The notes: generated from the sequence alone by a model not told the origin. Shown: positions 1 through 9,491, numbered from the stretch's first letter. The stretch: 64,000 nt of DNA from Pseudomonas sp. MWU13-2105 (GCF_023242315.1 NZ_JALLIY010000021.1:1-64000), one strand, 5' to 3'. Made by a program: numbers and translations.

Positions 1-1
1 G

Positions 2-46
2 CGGGTGATCGAGTATCAGACTGGTGGGGCGTTGAGCTGGGATTAA
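2..46 (+). CDS. 3' end of a truncated upstream gene
   Basis: The first 46 bases read as the last 14 codons of an open frame ending in Ala-Leu-Ser-Trp-Asp and a TAA stop. A strong palindromic terminator follows about 65 bases later on the same strand, which supports a real gene end. The product cannot be identified from 14 residues. Confidence 0.4.
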   Translation, partial: RVIEYQTGGALSWD

Positions 47-110
47 TCGGGTAACTTTGAAATCACATCAAAACCTAAAACCGTCTCATTAGAAATGAAA
101 CAGTTTCTGC

Positions 111-140
111 AAAAAGGGTTGCTAACTAGCAACCCTTTTT
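111..140. terminator. bidirectional intrinsic terminator
   Basis: A perfect palindrome: five A, the stem GGGTTGCTA / TAGCAACCC, then five T. The A and T tracts on both sides make it work in either direction. It closes the gene that ends at position 46. Confidence 0.85.
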
Positions 141-427
141 GCGTTTTCAAAAACTTGATCCTAACGGCCGACACCATGTGACCATAACGTCAGACACAAC
201 ACGCCAATCCATGATCCGGTTTTCGTGCTGCGATCGTGCGTCATTTTGAAGAAGATTCGGGCTTCCATCACCCGGACCTTTCTCATGAAGCTATCGCCCC
301 TTCTCCAATCGCTCGACCTGACGGCCCTGCTAGCCGTTCTCCGCATGCGTTCCGTCAACACCTGGGTCAGGAAGGCTCCCACGCTGGTTGTGGAAGCAGA
401 TTTGTAGTCCTCTTCCCCGCCCTCCAT
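141..427. other. no gene recognised
   Basis: Short open frames exist on both strands (for example 161-427 minus), but none has a convincing ribosome binding site or a recognisable family. The last part leads into the sequence shared with the intact parDE promoter region near 12.42 kb. Confidence 0.4.
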
Positions 428-870
428 CCGTGATCAGGCAGAGCCACTTTCCGTTTTCCATCCATCACCCTGACAAATCTTGCAAGAGGCCTTCCAGCAT
501 GAGTTCCAGACTCAAACTAGGTATGAGCCAACGCGACGGCATAATATGCCAACATCCGCAGCAACGTTATTTGTTCCTGGAGCACACTCGATGCATTGCG
601 TCATGCCACTTCAGCAGGGCTGATGGACCTGGAACGAGGTCGTTTCATCGGGATTGGCGGTGACCAGTTGGGAGAGCTTCTGGCTGACATCCGCGAACGA
701 GCGACCCTCCCCCCCACCAAGAGCCGTTGAGCATGGGGAAGTACCGTCTCTCTCATACGGCCCTCAGTGATATTGAGGATGTTCTCAGGTACTCCCCTCC
801 TATTCACTTTGTACACCAGCGCGGGAAACGCTTCCCCGCCGGGCGAGGTGTTCTCCGCGTTCTGTTTCAT
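428..870 (+). pseudogene. degenerate second copy of the parDE toxin-antitoxin locus
   Basis: This stretch aligns base for base with the intact locus at 12420-13330: promoter and operator (palindrome GGCATAATATGCC at 538-550), then the antitoxin gene. About 150 bases containing the antitoxin start and N-terminal half are missing between the 'gagcaca' and 'ctcgatgc' sequences near 585-595. The antitoxin C-terminus and the first about 20 codons of the toxin remain. Nearly all of the toxin gene is then deleted, and the sequence resumes near 805 with the DNA that follows the intact toxin gene (near 13270). Neither protein can be made. Confidence 0.85.
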
Positions 871-1291
871 GAATCTGGAGAGCCACCATGCCCAACATGT
901 TCTGCAACGAGCCTCAACCGCTCGGTCTTTACTCCGGCAGCCCAGACGCTGACAGGCTGATCCGAACACCAGCCATTTCAGCGATCGGCAAGAGATCTCC
1001 CTTTCCACGGACGTGCAAGTCCGTTCATATCGGTGCTCACGCGCCGTCTCGACGGGCATTTCCATTCTGCAATCCGCTGTTGCAACAGCCTATGTCTTGT
1101 GTACCGCAAGGCGCCTATCCCGAGCCCCTTCCGACTACAGCCAGAGCCAAGGCTCTTCCATCTGCGCTTCCTTGCACTGGCACTGCTCCTGTCATCCCTG
1201 AACTCAACGGCTGGCAATCTAACAGCCGATTGTGCAGGCCGGGCTCAATTGCCATATTTGTTCAGATATCGCATGAAAATTCGCTGCCACG
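871..1291. other. no gene recognised
   Basis: Several overlapping open frames of 60-150 codons occur on both strands. None has a recognisable domain or a good ribosome binding site. A short stretch in the frame beginning at 1033 resembles a hydrophobic signal segment, but no credible protein follows it. Confidence 0.4.
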
Positions 1292-2641
1292 CTAAACCAC
1301 CTGGCCAGGCGTTTTTCGCGACAATCCCCTTTTTGGGAGCGCCCCCTCTTTTTTCGCAGACCTATTACGTTGTCGATACAAAACCATCGTTGCCGAGAAC
1401 CCGCACAACGCTGCGAACATCAACCAATAGGCCGGAGACGCCTTGTCGCCGGTTGCCTGCACCAGAAAGGTCGACATCGCCGGGGTAAACCCACCAAAAA
1501 TTGCGGTCGCCAGGCTGAAGGCCAAAGAAAACCCCACCACCCGCACATTCTGTGGCATGACTTCGGTCAAGGCCGCAACCATTGCACCGTTGTACACGCC
1601 GAAGAAGAACGAGAAGTACAGCAAGACCACCAACAATCGCTCGAAACTGGGGGCTTCAGCCAGCCAATGCATGGCCGGATACGCTGTAAAAATGCACAGC
1701 AGCGAGATCGCCAACAGCAGTGGACGACGGCCGATTCGATCTGAAATCGCACCGCCGATGGGCAACCAAATGAAGTTGGTGAGCCCCACAAACAACGTCA
1801 CCACCAGGCTATCAGTGGTGCTCAAGTGCAGCACCGTTCTGCCGAATGTCGGGGTGTATACGGTGATCAGGTAGAAGGTAGTCGTGGTCATCGATGCCAA
1901 CAGTCCACCCGCCAGCACTGTGCGCCAGTTTTCCCTCATGGAGCGGAACACTTCGGCAGTACTTGGATGATGCGCACGAGCCTTGAACGCTTCGGTTTCC
2001 TGCAACGAACGACGAATAATGAAAATGAACGGGATGATCACACAACCGATGAAGAACGGAATGCGCCAGCCCCACGCCGCTATCTCGGTTGCATTCAGGT
2101 AGGCGTTGATCCCATAGCCCAACGCCGCCGCAAGGATGATCGCGATCTGTTGGCTGGCCGACTGCCAACTGGTGTAGAAACCCGTACGGCCCGGCGTTGC
2201 GATCTCGGCCAGATAAACCGACACACCGCCCAGTTCCGCGCCCGCCGAGAAGCCCTGCAGCAATCGACCCAACAGCACCAGAATCGGTGCCGCGACGCCA
2301 ATGCTGGCATACCCCGGTACCAATGCGATCAGAACCGTGCCGCATGCCATGATCGACAGCGTCACAATCAAACCCTTGCGACGCCCCACCTTGTCGATGT
2401 AGGCGCCCAGCACGATGGCGCCCAATGGACGCATCAGAAAACCCGAACCGAATACGGCAAAGGTCATCATCAGCGAGGCGAACTCACTGCTTGCGGGGAA
2501 GAACGTCTGGGATATGTAGGTTGCGTAGAACCCGAACAGAAAGAAGTCGAACTGTTCGAGAAAGTTGCCGCTGGTGACCCTTATGATAGCGCCGAATTTT
2601 GACGTCCGGGATCGGGTGTTTTCAGTTTTTATTTTGACCAT
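1292..2641 (-). CDS. tcuC: MFS citrate/tricarballylate-proton symporter TcuC
   Basis: A 449-residue major facilitator protein of the metabolite:H+ symporter (citrate transporter-like) type with about 12 hydrophobic segments. The family loop motif is visible after the second helix (residues around 80-95, 'GAYIDKVGRRKG'), and a second copy of the type (SDRIGRRP) sits in the middle. It is the last gene of a minus-strand operon with tcuB and tcuA, the arrangement known in Salmonella for tricarballylate use, where TcuC imports the substrate. The 47-base gap to tcuB suggests co-transcription. Substrate is inferred from context; sequence alone would only say citrate-like tricarboxylate. Confidence 0.85.
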   Translation of the reverse strand: MVKIKTENTRSRTSKFGAIIRVTSGNFLEQFDFFLFGFYATYISQTFFPASSEFASLMMTFAVFGSGFLMRPLGAIVLGAYIDKVGRRKGLIVTLSIMACGTVLIALVPGYASIGVAAPILVLLGRLLQGFSAGAELGGVSVYLAEIATPGRTGFYTSWQSASQQIAIILAAALGYGINAYLNATEIAAWGWRIPFFIGCVIIPFIFIIRRSLQETEAFKARAHHPSTAEVFRSMRENWRTVLAGGLLASMTTTTFYLITVYTPTFGRTVLHLSTTDSLVVTLFVGLTNFIWLPIGGAISDRIGRRPLLLAISLLCIFTAYPAMHWLAEAPSFERLLVVLLYFSFFFGVYNGAMVAALTEVMPQNVRVVGFSLAFSLATAIFGGFTPAMSTFLVQATGDKASPAYWLMFAALCGFSATMVLYRQRNRSAKKEGALPKRGLSRKTPGQVV

Positions 2642-2688
2642 GGTTACGGTGCTACTCGATATTGTTATTGGAATAGAGGTCGTGACGG

Positions 2689-3846
2689 TCAGTCACTGCC
2701 GGCGTTGATCGGGTTGGGTAGACGTTTTTCGATGGCGTACTTGAGTAGCGCGGCGCTACGGAAGATACCGTGGGCGAATTTGCTGTAGGGCATGGTCAGA
2801 AAGAACGCCATCACCAGCCCCAGGTGGATTGCCAGCAGCAAGCCCAGGGCGCTGGTCTCGCGCAAGGCGAGCAATGCCAGGCCGCTGGAACTGACCAGCA
2901 ACAGCAGCGCGATAAATCCGCGATCCATGGGTTTCTGGTTCTCGTCGCCCTGTTCCGGGTTGCGGCGCAGATTCATCCATAGCAATCCGGCCGGGCCCAC
3001 CAGCAGACCGATACCGCCGAGGATTCCGAGCATCACCGGCAGACTGAAGATCGGGTATGGGGCAGACCAGTCGAGCAGGAAGTGATAGAGCGTGGCCACT
3101 GCCGTGGCGGCGAAGCACAGCAGAAAGCCGTAGAAGGTGAAGTGGTGGAAGCGACGGCGCCATAGAGTGAATTTGTCATCGTCGTTATTGCAGCCTTCTG
3201 CGTGGCCGCCGTCCAGATACTTGAGCTGTGCGACGTTGGCCGTGGCCTCCAGGGCGGCAGAGGTTTTCAGTGGCAGCGGCGCGTCGGCAGGTGAGACGTT
3301 ACGCCAGAAGCGTCGTACTCCGATTGTCAGCGCCAGTGCCGCAAAGCCGAACACCGCGCCAAACATCAGGGCCAATGTGTTGTGCGGGAAAATACCGTAG
3401 AAATTGCCCCCCGGCATGGCCGTGAACAGGTTACCCATCGCCACCAGGGTCAAGCACAGAAACAACGCCAACCCGCCACCCGAAGCCAGAGCCAGGGTTA
3501 GACCGTTACGTTGGTAAAGCTTGCCCAAAGGCTGCGGCCAAACGTACTCGGCATAAGTGTTCAGACGCACCTTGGCCATTGCTTTAGGCACATTGACCGC
3601 AAACTCATGGGGCGCGGCGTACTGGCACGCCGAAAGACAAGCACCGCAGTTGTGGCATAGGTTCGCCAGGTAATGGATGTCTGCCTGCGTGAACTCCAGA
3701 CGCCGGGTCATGGCCGGAAACACCGCACAGAAACCTTCGCAATAGCGACAGGCATTGCAGATGGTCATCTGCCGCTCAACTTCACTTTCCTCCAGATTAA
3801 GGACTGGGATCAGTTGGCTGGACGCTTGGGGATCAAACAGTTGCAT
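2689..3846 (-). CDS. tcuB: tricarballylate utilization Fe-S membrane protein TcuB
   Basis: A 385-residue protein with two ferredoxin-like cysteine clusters near the N-terminus (CNACRYCEGFC at about 30-40 and CHNCGACLSACQ at about 64-75), followed by a hydrophobic region with about six membrane helices. In the known Tcu pathway TcuB re-oxidises the reduced flavin of TcuA and passes electrons to the membrane quinone pool. The gene overlaps the end of tcuA by 14 bases, consistent with translational coupling. The Fe-S cysteines and membrane segments are seen; the electron-transfer role comes from the Salmonella system. Confidence 0.9.
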   Translation of the reverse strand: MQLFDPQASSQLIPVLNLEESEVERQMTICNACRYCEGFCAVFPAMTRRLEFTQADIHYLANLCHNCGACLSACQYAAPHEFAVNVPKAMAKVRLNTYAEYVWPQPLGKLYQRNGLTLALASGGGLALFLCLTLVAMGNLFTAMPGGNFYGIFPHNTLALMFGAVFGFAALALTIGVRRFWRNVSPADAPLPLKTSAALEATANVAQLKYLDGGHAEGCNNDDDKFTLWRRRFHHFTFYGFLLCFAATAVATLYHFLLDWSAPYPIFSLPVMLGILGGIGLLVGPAGLLWMNLRRNPEQGDENQKPMDRGFIALLLLVSSSGLALLALRETSALGLLLAIHLGLVMAFFLTMPYSKFAHGIFRSAALLKYAIEKRLPNPINAGSD

Positions 3847-5287
3847 GTCGAGATTCCGATATCACAGTAGAAGGGCCGAAACCCACCGAGGCCGCCGCCT
3901 GAACGCCAGCGATACGCCCGAAAGCAGTGCCTATGGCCATGCCGATGCCGGCGGTGTAGCCCTTGCCCAGCACGTTGCCCGCCATCATTTCCCCGGCGAC
4001 AAACAGATTCGGACTGGCTTTGCCTTTGAAGTGCACAGCCGCCGTTTCATCGGTGGCCAAGCCCAAGTAGGTGAAGGTCACACCGGGTTTAAGCGGATAG
4101 CCATAAAACGGCGGTTTGACCAAAGGCCGTGCCCAGTGTGTCTTGGCCGGTGTCAGACCTTCGGTATGGCAGTCGTCCAGAGCGGTGTGGTCGAAAGTGC
4201 CGACCTGACAGGCACGGTTGTAGTTTTCGATGGTTTGCATGAACTGCGCTTCTGGCAAATCCAGAAGACGCGCGAGCTCTTGCAGTGAGTTGGCCTTGGC
4301 ACCAGGAAAAACCGGCGGCATGAAACGGCCGATCGCCTGCTGGTCGATGATCGAATACGCCTTCTGGTTGGGTTGACCGGCCACCAGCCGCCCCCAGATT
4401 GCATAGCGCTTGGGCCAGAAATCTTCGCCTTCGTCGTAGAAGCGCTCGCCGTCGCGGTTGACCACCACGCCCAGCGACACACAGTCGATACGGGTGCAGA
4501 TCCCACCGTCGTAAAGCGGCGCCCGGGCATCGATGGCAACCATGTGCGCCTGTGTCGGATCACCTATGATGTCAGCGCCGAGATCCTGCATGCGGCGCAG
4601 CAACACCCCGGTATTGAAACGCGTGCCACGGATCAGAAAGTTATCCGACGGCCATTCGCCACGTTCGTTTTGGCCCCAAGCCTCGCGCAGCCATTCGCGG
4701 TTGGATTCGAAGCCACCGGCTGCCAGCACACAGGAGCGGGCTTCAACACGTTCGGCAGGCAAACGCTGCCCATCGACCTCGCGCTCGCCTATGTGCGCGG
4801 CGACGAATTTTCCATCCTGCAGCTCGATATCGGTGACTTGAGCGTTGTAGCGAATCTTGACGCCCAGGCGTTCGGCGCTGCGAAAGTACGCATTGACCAG
4901 CGCCTTGCCTCCGCCCATGAAGAACGCATTGGTGCGCGCTACATGCAACGCGCCGGACAGCGGCGGCTGGAAATGCACGCCGTGGGATCGCATCCAGTCA
5001 CGACACGAGGAAGAGGCGCGAATGGCAATACGTGCCAGTTTTTCATTGGTTATGCCGCCGGTAACTTTGAGCAAATCCTGCCAATATTCTTCTTCCGGAT
5101 ACGCGTCGACCAGCACATCCTGCGGCGCATCATGCATACAGCGCAGGTTGCGCGTGTGCTGTGAATTACCACCGCGCCAGACCTTTGGCGAGCTTTCCAG
5201 CAACATCACGCTGGCACCGGCTTCCCGCGCCATCAGCGCCGCGCACAAGGCCGCGTTACCGCCACCTATAACCAAAACATCGACCAT
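3833..5287 (-). CDS. tcuA: FAD-dependent tricarballylate dehydrogenase TcuA
   Basis: A 484-residue flavoprotein of the fumarate reductase/succinate dehydrogenase family. The Rossmann FAD motif is at the N-terminus (VLVIGGGNAALCAALMAREAG, residues about 4-24; compare GxGxxG), and the family C-terminal flavin segment (NLFVAGEMMAGNVLGKGY) is clear. TcuA oxidises tricarballylate to cis-aconitate. It starts the structural part of the tcu operon, about 240 bases after the regulator gene on the same strand. The length fits the family. An ATG preceded by a GAGG-type ribosome site supports the start. Confidence 0.9.
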   Translation of the reverse strand: MVDVLVIGGGNAALCAALMAREAGASVMLLESSPKVWRGGNSQHTRNLRCMHDAPQDVLVDAYPEEEYWQDLLKVTGGITNEKLARIAIRASSSCRDWMRSHGVHFQPPLSGALHVARTNAFFMGGGKALVNAYFRSAERLGVKIRYNAQVTDIELQDGKFVAAHIGEREVDGQRLPAERVEARSCVLAAGGFESNREWLREAWGQNERGEWPSDNFLIRGTRFNTGVLLRRMQDLGADIIGDPTQAHMVAIDARAPLYDGGICTRIDCVSLGVVVNRDGERFYDEGEDFWPKRYAIWGRLVAGQPNQKAYSIIDQQAIGRFMPPVFPGAKANSLQELARLLDLPEAQFMQTIENYNRACQVGTFDHTALDDCHTEGLTPAKTHWARPLVKPPFYGYPLKPGVTFTYLGLATDETAAVHFKGKASPNLFVAGEMMAGNVLGKGYTAGIGMAIGTAFGRIAGVQAAASVGFGPSTVISESRHATV

Positions 5288-5530
5288 CGTTTCTCCTCAA
5301 TTCGCAAGCAGACGGGAACGAGTTGCTGCTGGCGAGTGGGCGAACAGTAGTGCGGCACCCAAGGGGGCGAAAGGCGGGTTTTTACATGGGGGCTTTAGTT
5401 TTGCTAAAGGGGGGAAGTGAACTTTCTTCAGGCAACAGCCCCTTTGATCGCAACGGTTATGCGAGGCGAACAACTATTGAGTGGGCGGCATTGCCTGTAA
5501 GGCATAGGTACGGTGACAGGGTTCCAAGTC

Positions 5531-6460
5531 TCAAATTTCCTCGATCAAACGCGCTCCGGGCCACTGTCGATCATTGACCAGGTGTCGCACGACATCGGTT
5601 ATCACGACCCGCGTCGCCAGAGCAGCCGGAGACAGTTCGTCGTCAGCAAGAGTCGCCAGCAAATTCCTACGCCCAACGTGCGCATCAGCAATCTGTACCA
5701 GCGACAGTCCCGACTCCCCTTCTAATGCCGCGGCGGCACCTGGTTGAATCGTAGCGGCGTGTCCGGCCCGTACCGCGTTCATCAGCACGACCAGCCCGTC
5801 TATCTCCATGATGATGTTGGGCGTCACGCCCGAGCGTTCAAATGCAGTCATCAGAGTCGTACGCAGCCCATGTTGAGAGCTGGGCATCACCAGCGGCAGT
5901 TGACCAAGATCTGCCAGTTGCACGCTGTCGCCGCGCGGTGCGCCTGGCAGCTCCCGGGAGGTAATCACGAATAGTTTTTCGTCCAGCAACGGCGTCACAC
6001 TCCAGCGCTTGCCGCCTTCGAGTTGAAACAGGATGGCCAGATCGATCTGTCGCGCATTGAGCTGCGCCGCGAGGTGCCCGGACAGCATCTCCACCAGATG
6101 CAACTGGATGTCTGGGTAACGCTCGCGCATTGCATTGATCAATGGCAGCGCCAGAACCGTGGCGGTGGTGGGTGGCAGACCGACACTGACGTATCCGCTC
6201 ATGCGTCCGCGATGTGCTGCCAGGATCGCGTTCTCCGCCTGGCGCAAGGTCAGTTGGGCGTGGTGCAGGAAGGCGAACCCGGCGCTGGTCGGTGTCACGC
6301 CGGTGCTGGTACGGTTTAGCAGGCGAGTCGACAGTTCACTCTCAAGCTTGCCGACCTGCTGGCTTAGTGCCGAGACGCCGACGTCCAGCTCCAATGCGGC
6401 ACGGCCAAGGCTGCCGTGCTCGACGATCTTCACGAAATAGCGCAGTTGCTTGAGTTCCAA
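5531..6460 (-). CDS. tcuR: LysR-type regulator of the tcu operon
   Basis: A 309-residue LysR-type transcription factor. The N-terminal 60 residues form the winged helix-turn-helix (MELKQLRYFVKIVEHGSLGRAALEL... ALSQQVGKLE), followed by the two-lobed substrate-binding domain. It is directly upstream of tcuA on the same strand, and in Salmonella the corresponding TcuR activates tcuABC in response to tricarballylate. Closely related LysR proteins regulate other operons, so the exact name rests on the neighbourhood. Confidence 0.8.
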   Translation of the reverse strand: MELKQLRYFVKIVEHGSLGRAALELDVGVSALSQQVGKLESELSTRLLNRTSTGVTPTSAGFAFLHHAQLTLRQAENAILAAHRGRMSGYVSVGLPPTTATVLALPLINAMRERYPDIQLHLVEMLSGHLAAQLNARQIDLAILFQLEGGKRWSVTPLLDEKLFVITSRELPGAPRGDSVQLADLGQLPLVMPSSQHGLRTTLMTAFERSGVTPNIIMEIDGLVVLMNAVRAGHAATIQPGAAAALEGESGLSLVQIADAHVGRRNLLATLADDELSPAALATRVVITDVVRHLVNDRQWPGARLIEEI

Positions 6461-6600
6461 GGGGAAGCTACTCCGGACGAAGGATAAACCAGCAGTCTAC
6501 CTCTTGCCTGCCCCGCTGACCCGCGCATCCAGACTGACAATGACATCGCCGGCGTGATACGTCGGCCAGTTGCTCAGCGTGAACTTGCGCACTGCCCATC

Positions 6601-6972
6601 TCACAGAAATGGGTGCCATATCCAAAAGGCAATCATGCCGAAGAATAGAGGAATCTCAAGATACAAAGGCGCCTTGCTCCATCGTTTGAGCCCCTGCGGT
6701 ATCGCGTCAAGTTCTTGCTGGGTGACGAGTCTGCGCCAGATGAACACTCTGGGAAACATGATAACAATGCCGATCAGACATAACCTCATTGAGCGATGCT
6801 TGTAAGACTTGCCGCCCCACCATTTGCGGTCACCGATCATCATTTCGTTATTATCGAAATAGGCTTCGACCAAATCCAGCTTTGTTTTAGTGATATAGGC
6901 TGACAAGCCAAGACTAAAGAACAATAGAAACAGAAGTAGAAAAACACTCACCGCCTCCAACATCATCATCAA
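6601..6972 (-). CDS. membrane protein, candidate immunity protein for the adjacent toxin
   Basis: A 123-residue protein with a long hydrophobic N-terminal segment (residues about 5-28), a polar centre, and two further hydrophobic stretches near residues 65-78 and 105-120. Its start codon overlaps the end of the upstream glycine-zipper gene (ATGA, 6969-6972), a layout typical of effector-immunity pairs. Immunity proteins against pore-forming effectors are often small inner-membrane proteins. I do not recognise a named family. The last about 60 codons are present again, almost unchanged, at 12199-12380. Function is inferred only from topology and the overlap. Confidence 0.6.
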   Translation of the reverse strand: MMMMLEAVSVFLLLFLLFFSLGLSAYITKTKLDLVEAYFDNNEMMIGDRKWWGGKSYKHRSMRLCLIGIVIMFPRVFIWRRLVTQQELDAIPQGLKRWSKAPLYLEIPLFFGMIAFWIWHPFL

Positions 6973-7937
6973 TGCGTTCCCTCATAAATCAAATCACCCG
7001 CAAGCTCTCCCAGCCCTCCAAATATTATTCCGCCAGTATATCCACCTACGACCCCACCAATAATTCCGCAACTCAATGCTCCCCACCCGCCCGATACAAC
7101 ACCCAACCCAACCGCGCACACCAATCCCCCTGCACGCGCCCCAAGCTTTCCTCCGAAGTGAGAACCAGCAATTCCTCCCGCCACCTTGCCGCCCTCCACA
7201 TACCGGGCCTTTCTGCACTGCTCCTCCCGCCCCGTCGAACACGCCTCCTGAATCGCCAGCCCCGCCGCCCCCACGTCCAGGGCCATGCCCACATAGCCGC
7301 CTTTGCTCAGAAAACGCGAGGTGCTGGCAATCTTGTTGATCCGCTGCGCATAGCCGTCGATGGTCTGGCGATGCAGGTAGCGTTGGGTGGAAATGCCGAG
7401 CATTTTCTTGATCGACTCGTTGTGTCGCAGGCTGGTGCCGTAATGGCCCACACCCTGGAGTTGAGTGTCCAGCTTCTGGAACAGGGCCTGGCGCTTGACG
7501 ATAAATTCGCTCCTGGCCGAGCTGCCGCCTTTTAAATGCTGCTGATGCAATTTTTCGATGTCCTTCAAGGTTTCCTCGACCCCAGTCAAATGCCGCCCCC
7601 AGGCCGCTGTGGTGCTGCCGATGCCAATCGAGCTATAGCCCAGCAAGCCCTGTAACAAATCATAGTTGTTCAGAACCTCGACACCGGCCTTGGGGTCGAG
7701 GCTCAAGGCCAGATCGATTTCCCGTGCCCGGGTCATCAGCCAGGCTTCTTCGAAGGTGCAGGACGCCGTGCTGTCATCGGGAACGATCACCAATTGTCCC
7801 GATGTCACCATCGAGCGGCGCAGGTGGCTATTGATCGTGTCGAACTTGGTCTGTGCATGTGAACCGCGCTGTATCAACAGTTGGTTTTTCAGACTGGGGT
7901 AATGGATGGTCTTTTCATTGATGAATCCGTTCGCCAT
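6969..7937 (-). CDS. glycine-zipper putative pore-forming effector (Tse4-like)
   Basis: A 322-residue protein. The N-terminal part (about 15-60) resembles a LysM-like fold ending in SGQLVIVPD. The middle is helical and charged. The C-terminal third (about 225-315) is packed with glycine-zipper repeats (GGKVAGGIAGSHFGGKLG, GGVVGGYTGGIIFGG) that would form closely packed membrane helices. This resembles pore-forming antibacterial effectors such as Tse4 of P. aeruginosa, delivered by type VI secretion. There is no signal peptide, which fits direct delivery. No secretion apparatus is visible in the window. The effector role is an inference from the C-terminus and the coupled membrane partner; a non-toxic glycine-zipper membrane protein is the alternative. 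Confidence 0.6.
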   Translation of the reverse strand: MANGFINEKTIHYPSLKNQLLIQRGSHAQTKFDTINSHLRRSMVTSGQLVIVPDDSTASCTFEEAWLMTRAREIDLALSLDPKAGVEVLNNYDLLQGLLGYSSIGIGSTTAAWGRHLTGVEETLKDIEKLHQQHLKGGSSARSEFIVKRQALFQKLDTQLQGVGHYGTSLRHNESIKKMLGISTQRYLHRQTIDGYAQRINKIASTSRFLSKGGYVGMALDVGAAGLAIQEACSTGREEQCRKARYVEGGKVAGGIAGSHFGGKLGARAGGLVCAVGLGVVSGGWGALSCGIIGGVVGGYTGGIIFGGLGELAGDLIYEGTH

Positions 7938-8095
7938 GCTTCACATCCTTGATGTATGAAAGATGGCGTCAGATATAAAGACAGATAAAGATCGAAAAGA
8001 AGAGCAATACTGCTGTTTGCTACAGATCCCAACCAACTACCAGAAATGTCCTACATGGCGACCAACATCGATAGGAAATTACGGAAAATGCTCTT

Positions 8096-8275
8096 TCACT
8101 TGGTTCGCCTTGAGTTCTTGGAGAAAGCCTCTAGGACCTCCTCACGCGACGGCAGGCTTTTCTCACCATCTGCGGGGGTCGTTTTGAAGCCTTCCAGGCG
8201 CAGACTGGCCGCGTAGTTGGATTGGCGAGTCCTGGCCGCATAGGCCTTCTTGGCTTCAAGGCTGATAGCGCCCAT
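8096..8275 (-). CDS. YhfG-like small protein, orphan Fic inhibitor (antitoxin)
   Basis: A 59-residue protein. The start is taken as the ATG at 8275 because a GAGG site lies 9 bases upstream; a TTG further up is less likely. It contains SLRLEG, which fits the [S/T]xxxE[G/N] motif by which class I Fic inhibitors block ATP binding in Fic AMP-transferases. YhfG is the partner of Fic in enterobacteria. No fic gene lies nearby, so this is an orphan. A close paralogue is at 13473-13643. Confidence 0.65.
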   Translation of the reverse strand: MGAISLEAKKAYAARTRQSNYAASLRLEGFKTTPADGEKSLPSREEVLEAFSKNSRRTK

Positions 8276-8357
8276 TGCGTTGGACCTCAATTGTGTTCAT
8301 CGAGTAATTAAAAGAAATCAAGCTGCCAAGTGCTTGATCTCTTTCAGCGCAACGACC

Positions 8358-8735
8358 TCAATCAATCGGGCGGTTATCCAACGCGGACAATAGCTGACGG
8401 GATGGGGATGCCCCCTCAAGCAGCGCATCCACCACTGCCCGCGCCACTTCCACCGAATGCAGCATGCCCCAGAACAACGCTCGCTCGACGGGGTTGGTAT
8501 GCAGGCTGATTTCATCGCCATTGAGTTCTGCCGTTTCCAGCAAATTGGAAACGTAGGTCAGTGCGTCCTGAGCAGTGATGCCCGGTTGGATGGCAAACAG
8601 CGTGGGTTTGTATGGAGATTCGGGGATGACGGGCTTGGAGCAGGTGAACGCGAGGGTATCGAGCAGACGGGGAGTGTTTGCCAGAGCTGATTCGAGCTCG
8701 TTAGTTTGCGCAGGTACATTGCCCAGTCAGCGATA
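8358..8735 (-). pseudogene. frameshifted DUF3077-family gene
   Basis: The C-terminal about 105 codons match the intact gene at 13858-14301 almost residue for residue (TPRLLDTLAFTCSKPV through to the end). The N-terminal part, recognisable as ADWAMYLRK (ADRAVYLRK in the intact copy), is in another frame because about 20-30 bases are missing near 8695-8705. The start region is also lost. The structured leader of the intact copy is absent here. Confidence 0.75.
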
Positions 8736-8870
8736 TTGAGATGATCATGGCGTCCGCACCTTAACAAGGAGTCTCACAAATTTTCTCAAAATTCAGTCCT
8801 GCCTTCTGGGCTGGTCCATAGGAATTCTACGCGCTACCCTGTCGAGCTAAAGTGTGCAGGTAGAGCTGAA

Positions 8871-9092
8871 ATGGAACAGAAAGTTACGGTAGACGGGAAG
8901 ACTGTCGAGGTTCAGGTTTATGAAGATGGTGAGGGCGGTTGGCTGATCGAGATTGTCGATGAGCACTGGAACTCCACTTGCTGGGAAAATTCCTTCGAGA
9001 CAGCGGATCTAGCATTCGCGGAAGCAATGCGGGCTATAAACGAAGAAGGGATTGATGGGTTCATCGGAGCCGGTGGAAACACTACTCATTGA
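8871..9092 (+). CDS. small acidic hypothetical protein
   Basis: A 73-residue acidic protein, rich in Glu, Asp and Trp, with no membrane segment or signal peptide. The pattern 'VTVDGKTVEVQVYEDGEGGWLIEIVDEHWNST' looks like a compact beta-sheet fold followed by one helix. An ATG with a purine-rich AGAGCTGAA upstream gives an acceptable start. I do not recognise the family. It lies alone between decayed cassettes and an IS remnant, so selection is not proven, but the composition is protein-like. Confidence 0.5.
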   Translation: MEQKVTVDGKTVEVQVYEDGEGGWLIEIVDEHWNSTCWENSFETADLAFAEAMRAINEEGIDGFIGAGGNTTH

Positions 9093-9491
9093 GTTGATGT
9101 CAACGCCAACCCAAAACTGACCCCTTGGAGGTGACAAGTTGAGCCCAAGCTCCGATGAGGCGGCCTAAAGCGCCTGAGTCTGGAGGGCCTCTAGAAGGGC
9201 GCCAAGCGCTTGAGCGACATCAGGAGAAAGGTGATGCTGGAGCTTTCATTCACCTGTATCTACGAATTTGAGAGAGATTCAGTTGAACCACAACAGTCAG
9301 TTGGAACCAGACTCTCCCGCAAGCGTGTACTCAGCACACGCGTATCTGCAAAAAACATTTCCGTCAGGGCATATTTCTTGCCTATGATCCTGACTTCAAA
9401 TTAGGGAAGAGCACCTCAGTGGAACCTCTCAAACACTCCATCATTGGTGAATACCGGCGTTTTTCAAGGTAGTTGTCGCGTCACCGTCTAA
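9093..9491. other. no gene recognised
   Basis: No open frame here is convincing. The string CCCAAAACTGACCCC near 9105 resembles the terminal repeats of some insertion sequences and may be a scar. The right part runs into the IS3-family remnant. Confidence 0.35.

Noticed and set aside
1033..1488. frame with a signal-like hydrophobic stretch
   Set aside because: No credible mature protein follows, it overlaps the tcuC end antisense, and no ribosome site is present.
8318..8521. 67-codon minus-strand frame beside the DUF3077 pseudogene
   Set aside because: Different frame of the same decayed gene; the real reading frame is identified by comparison with the intact copy.
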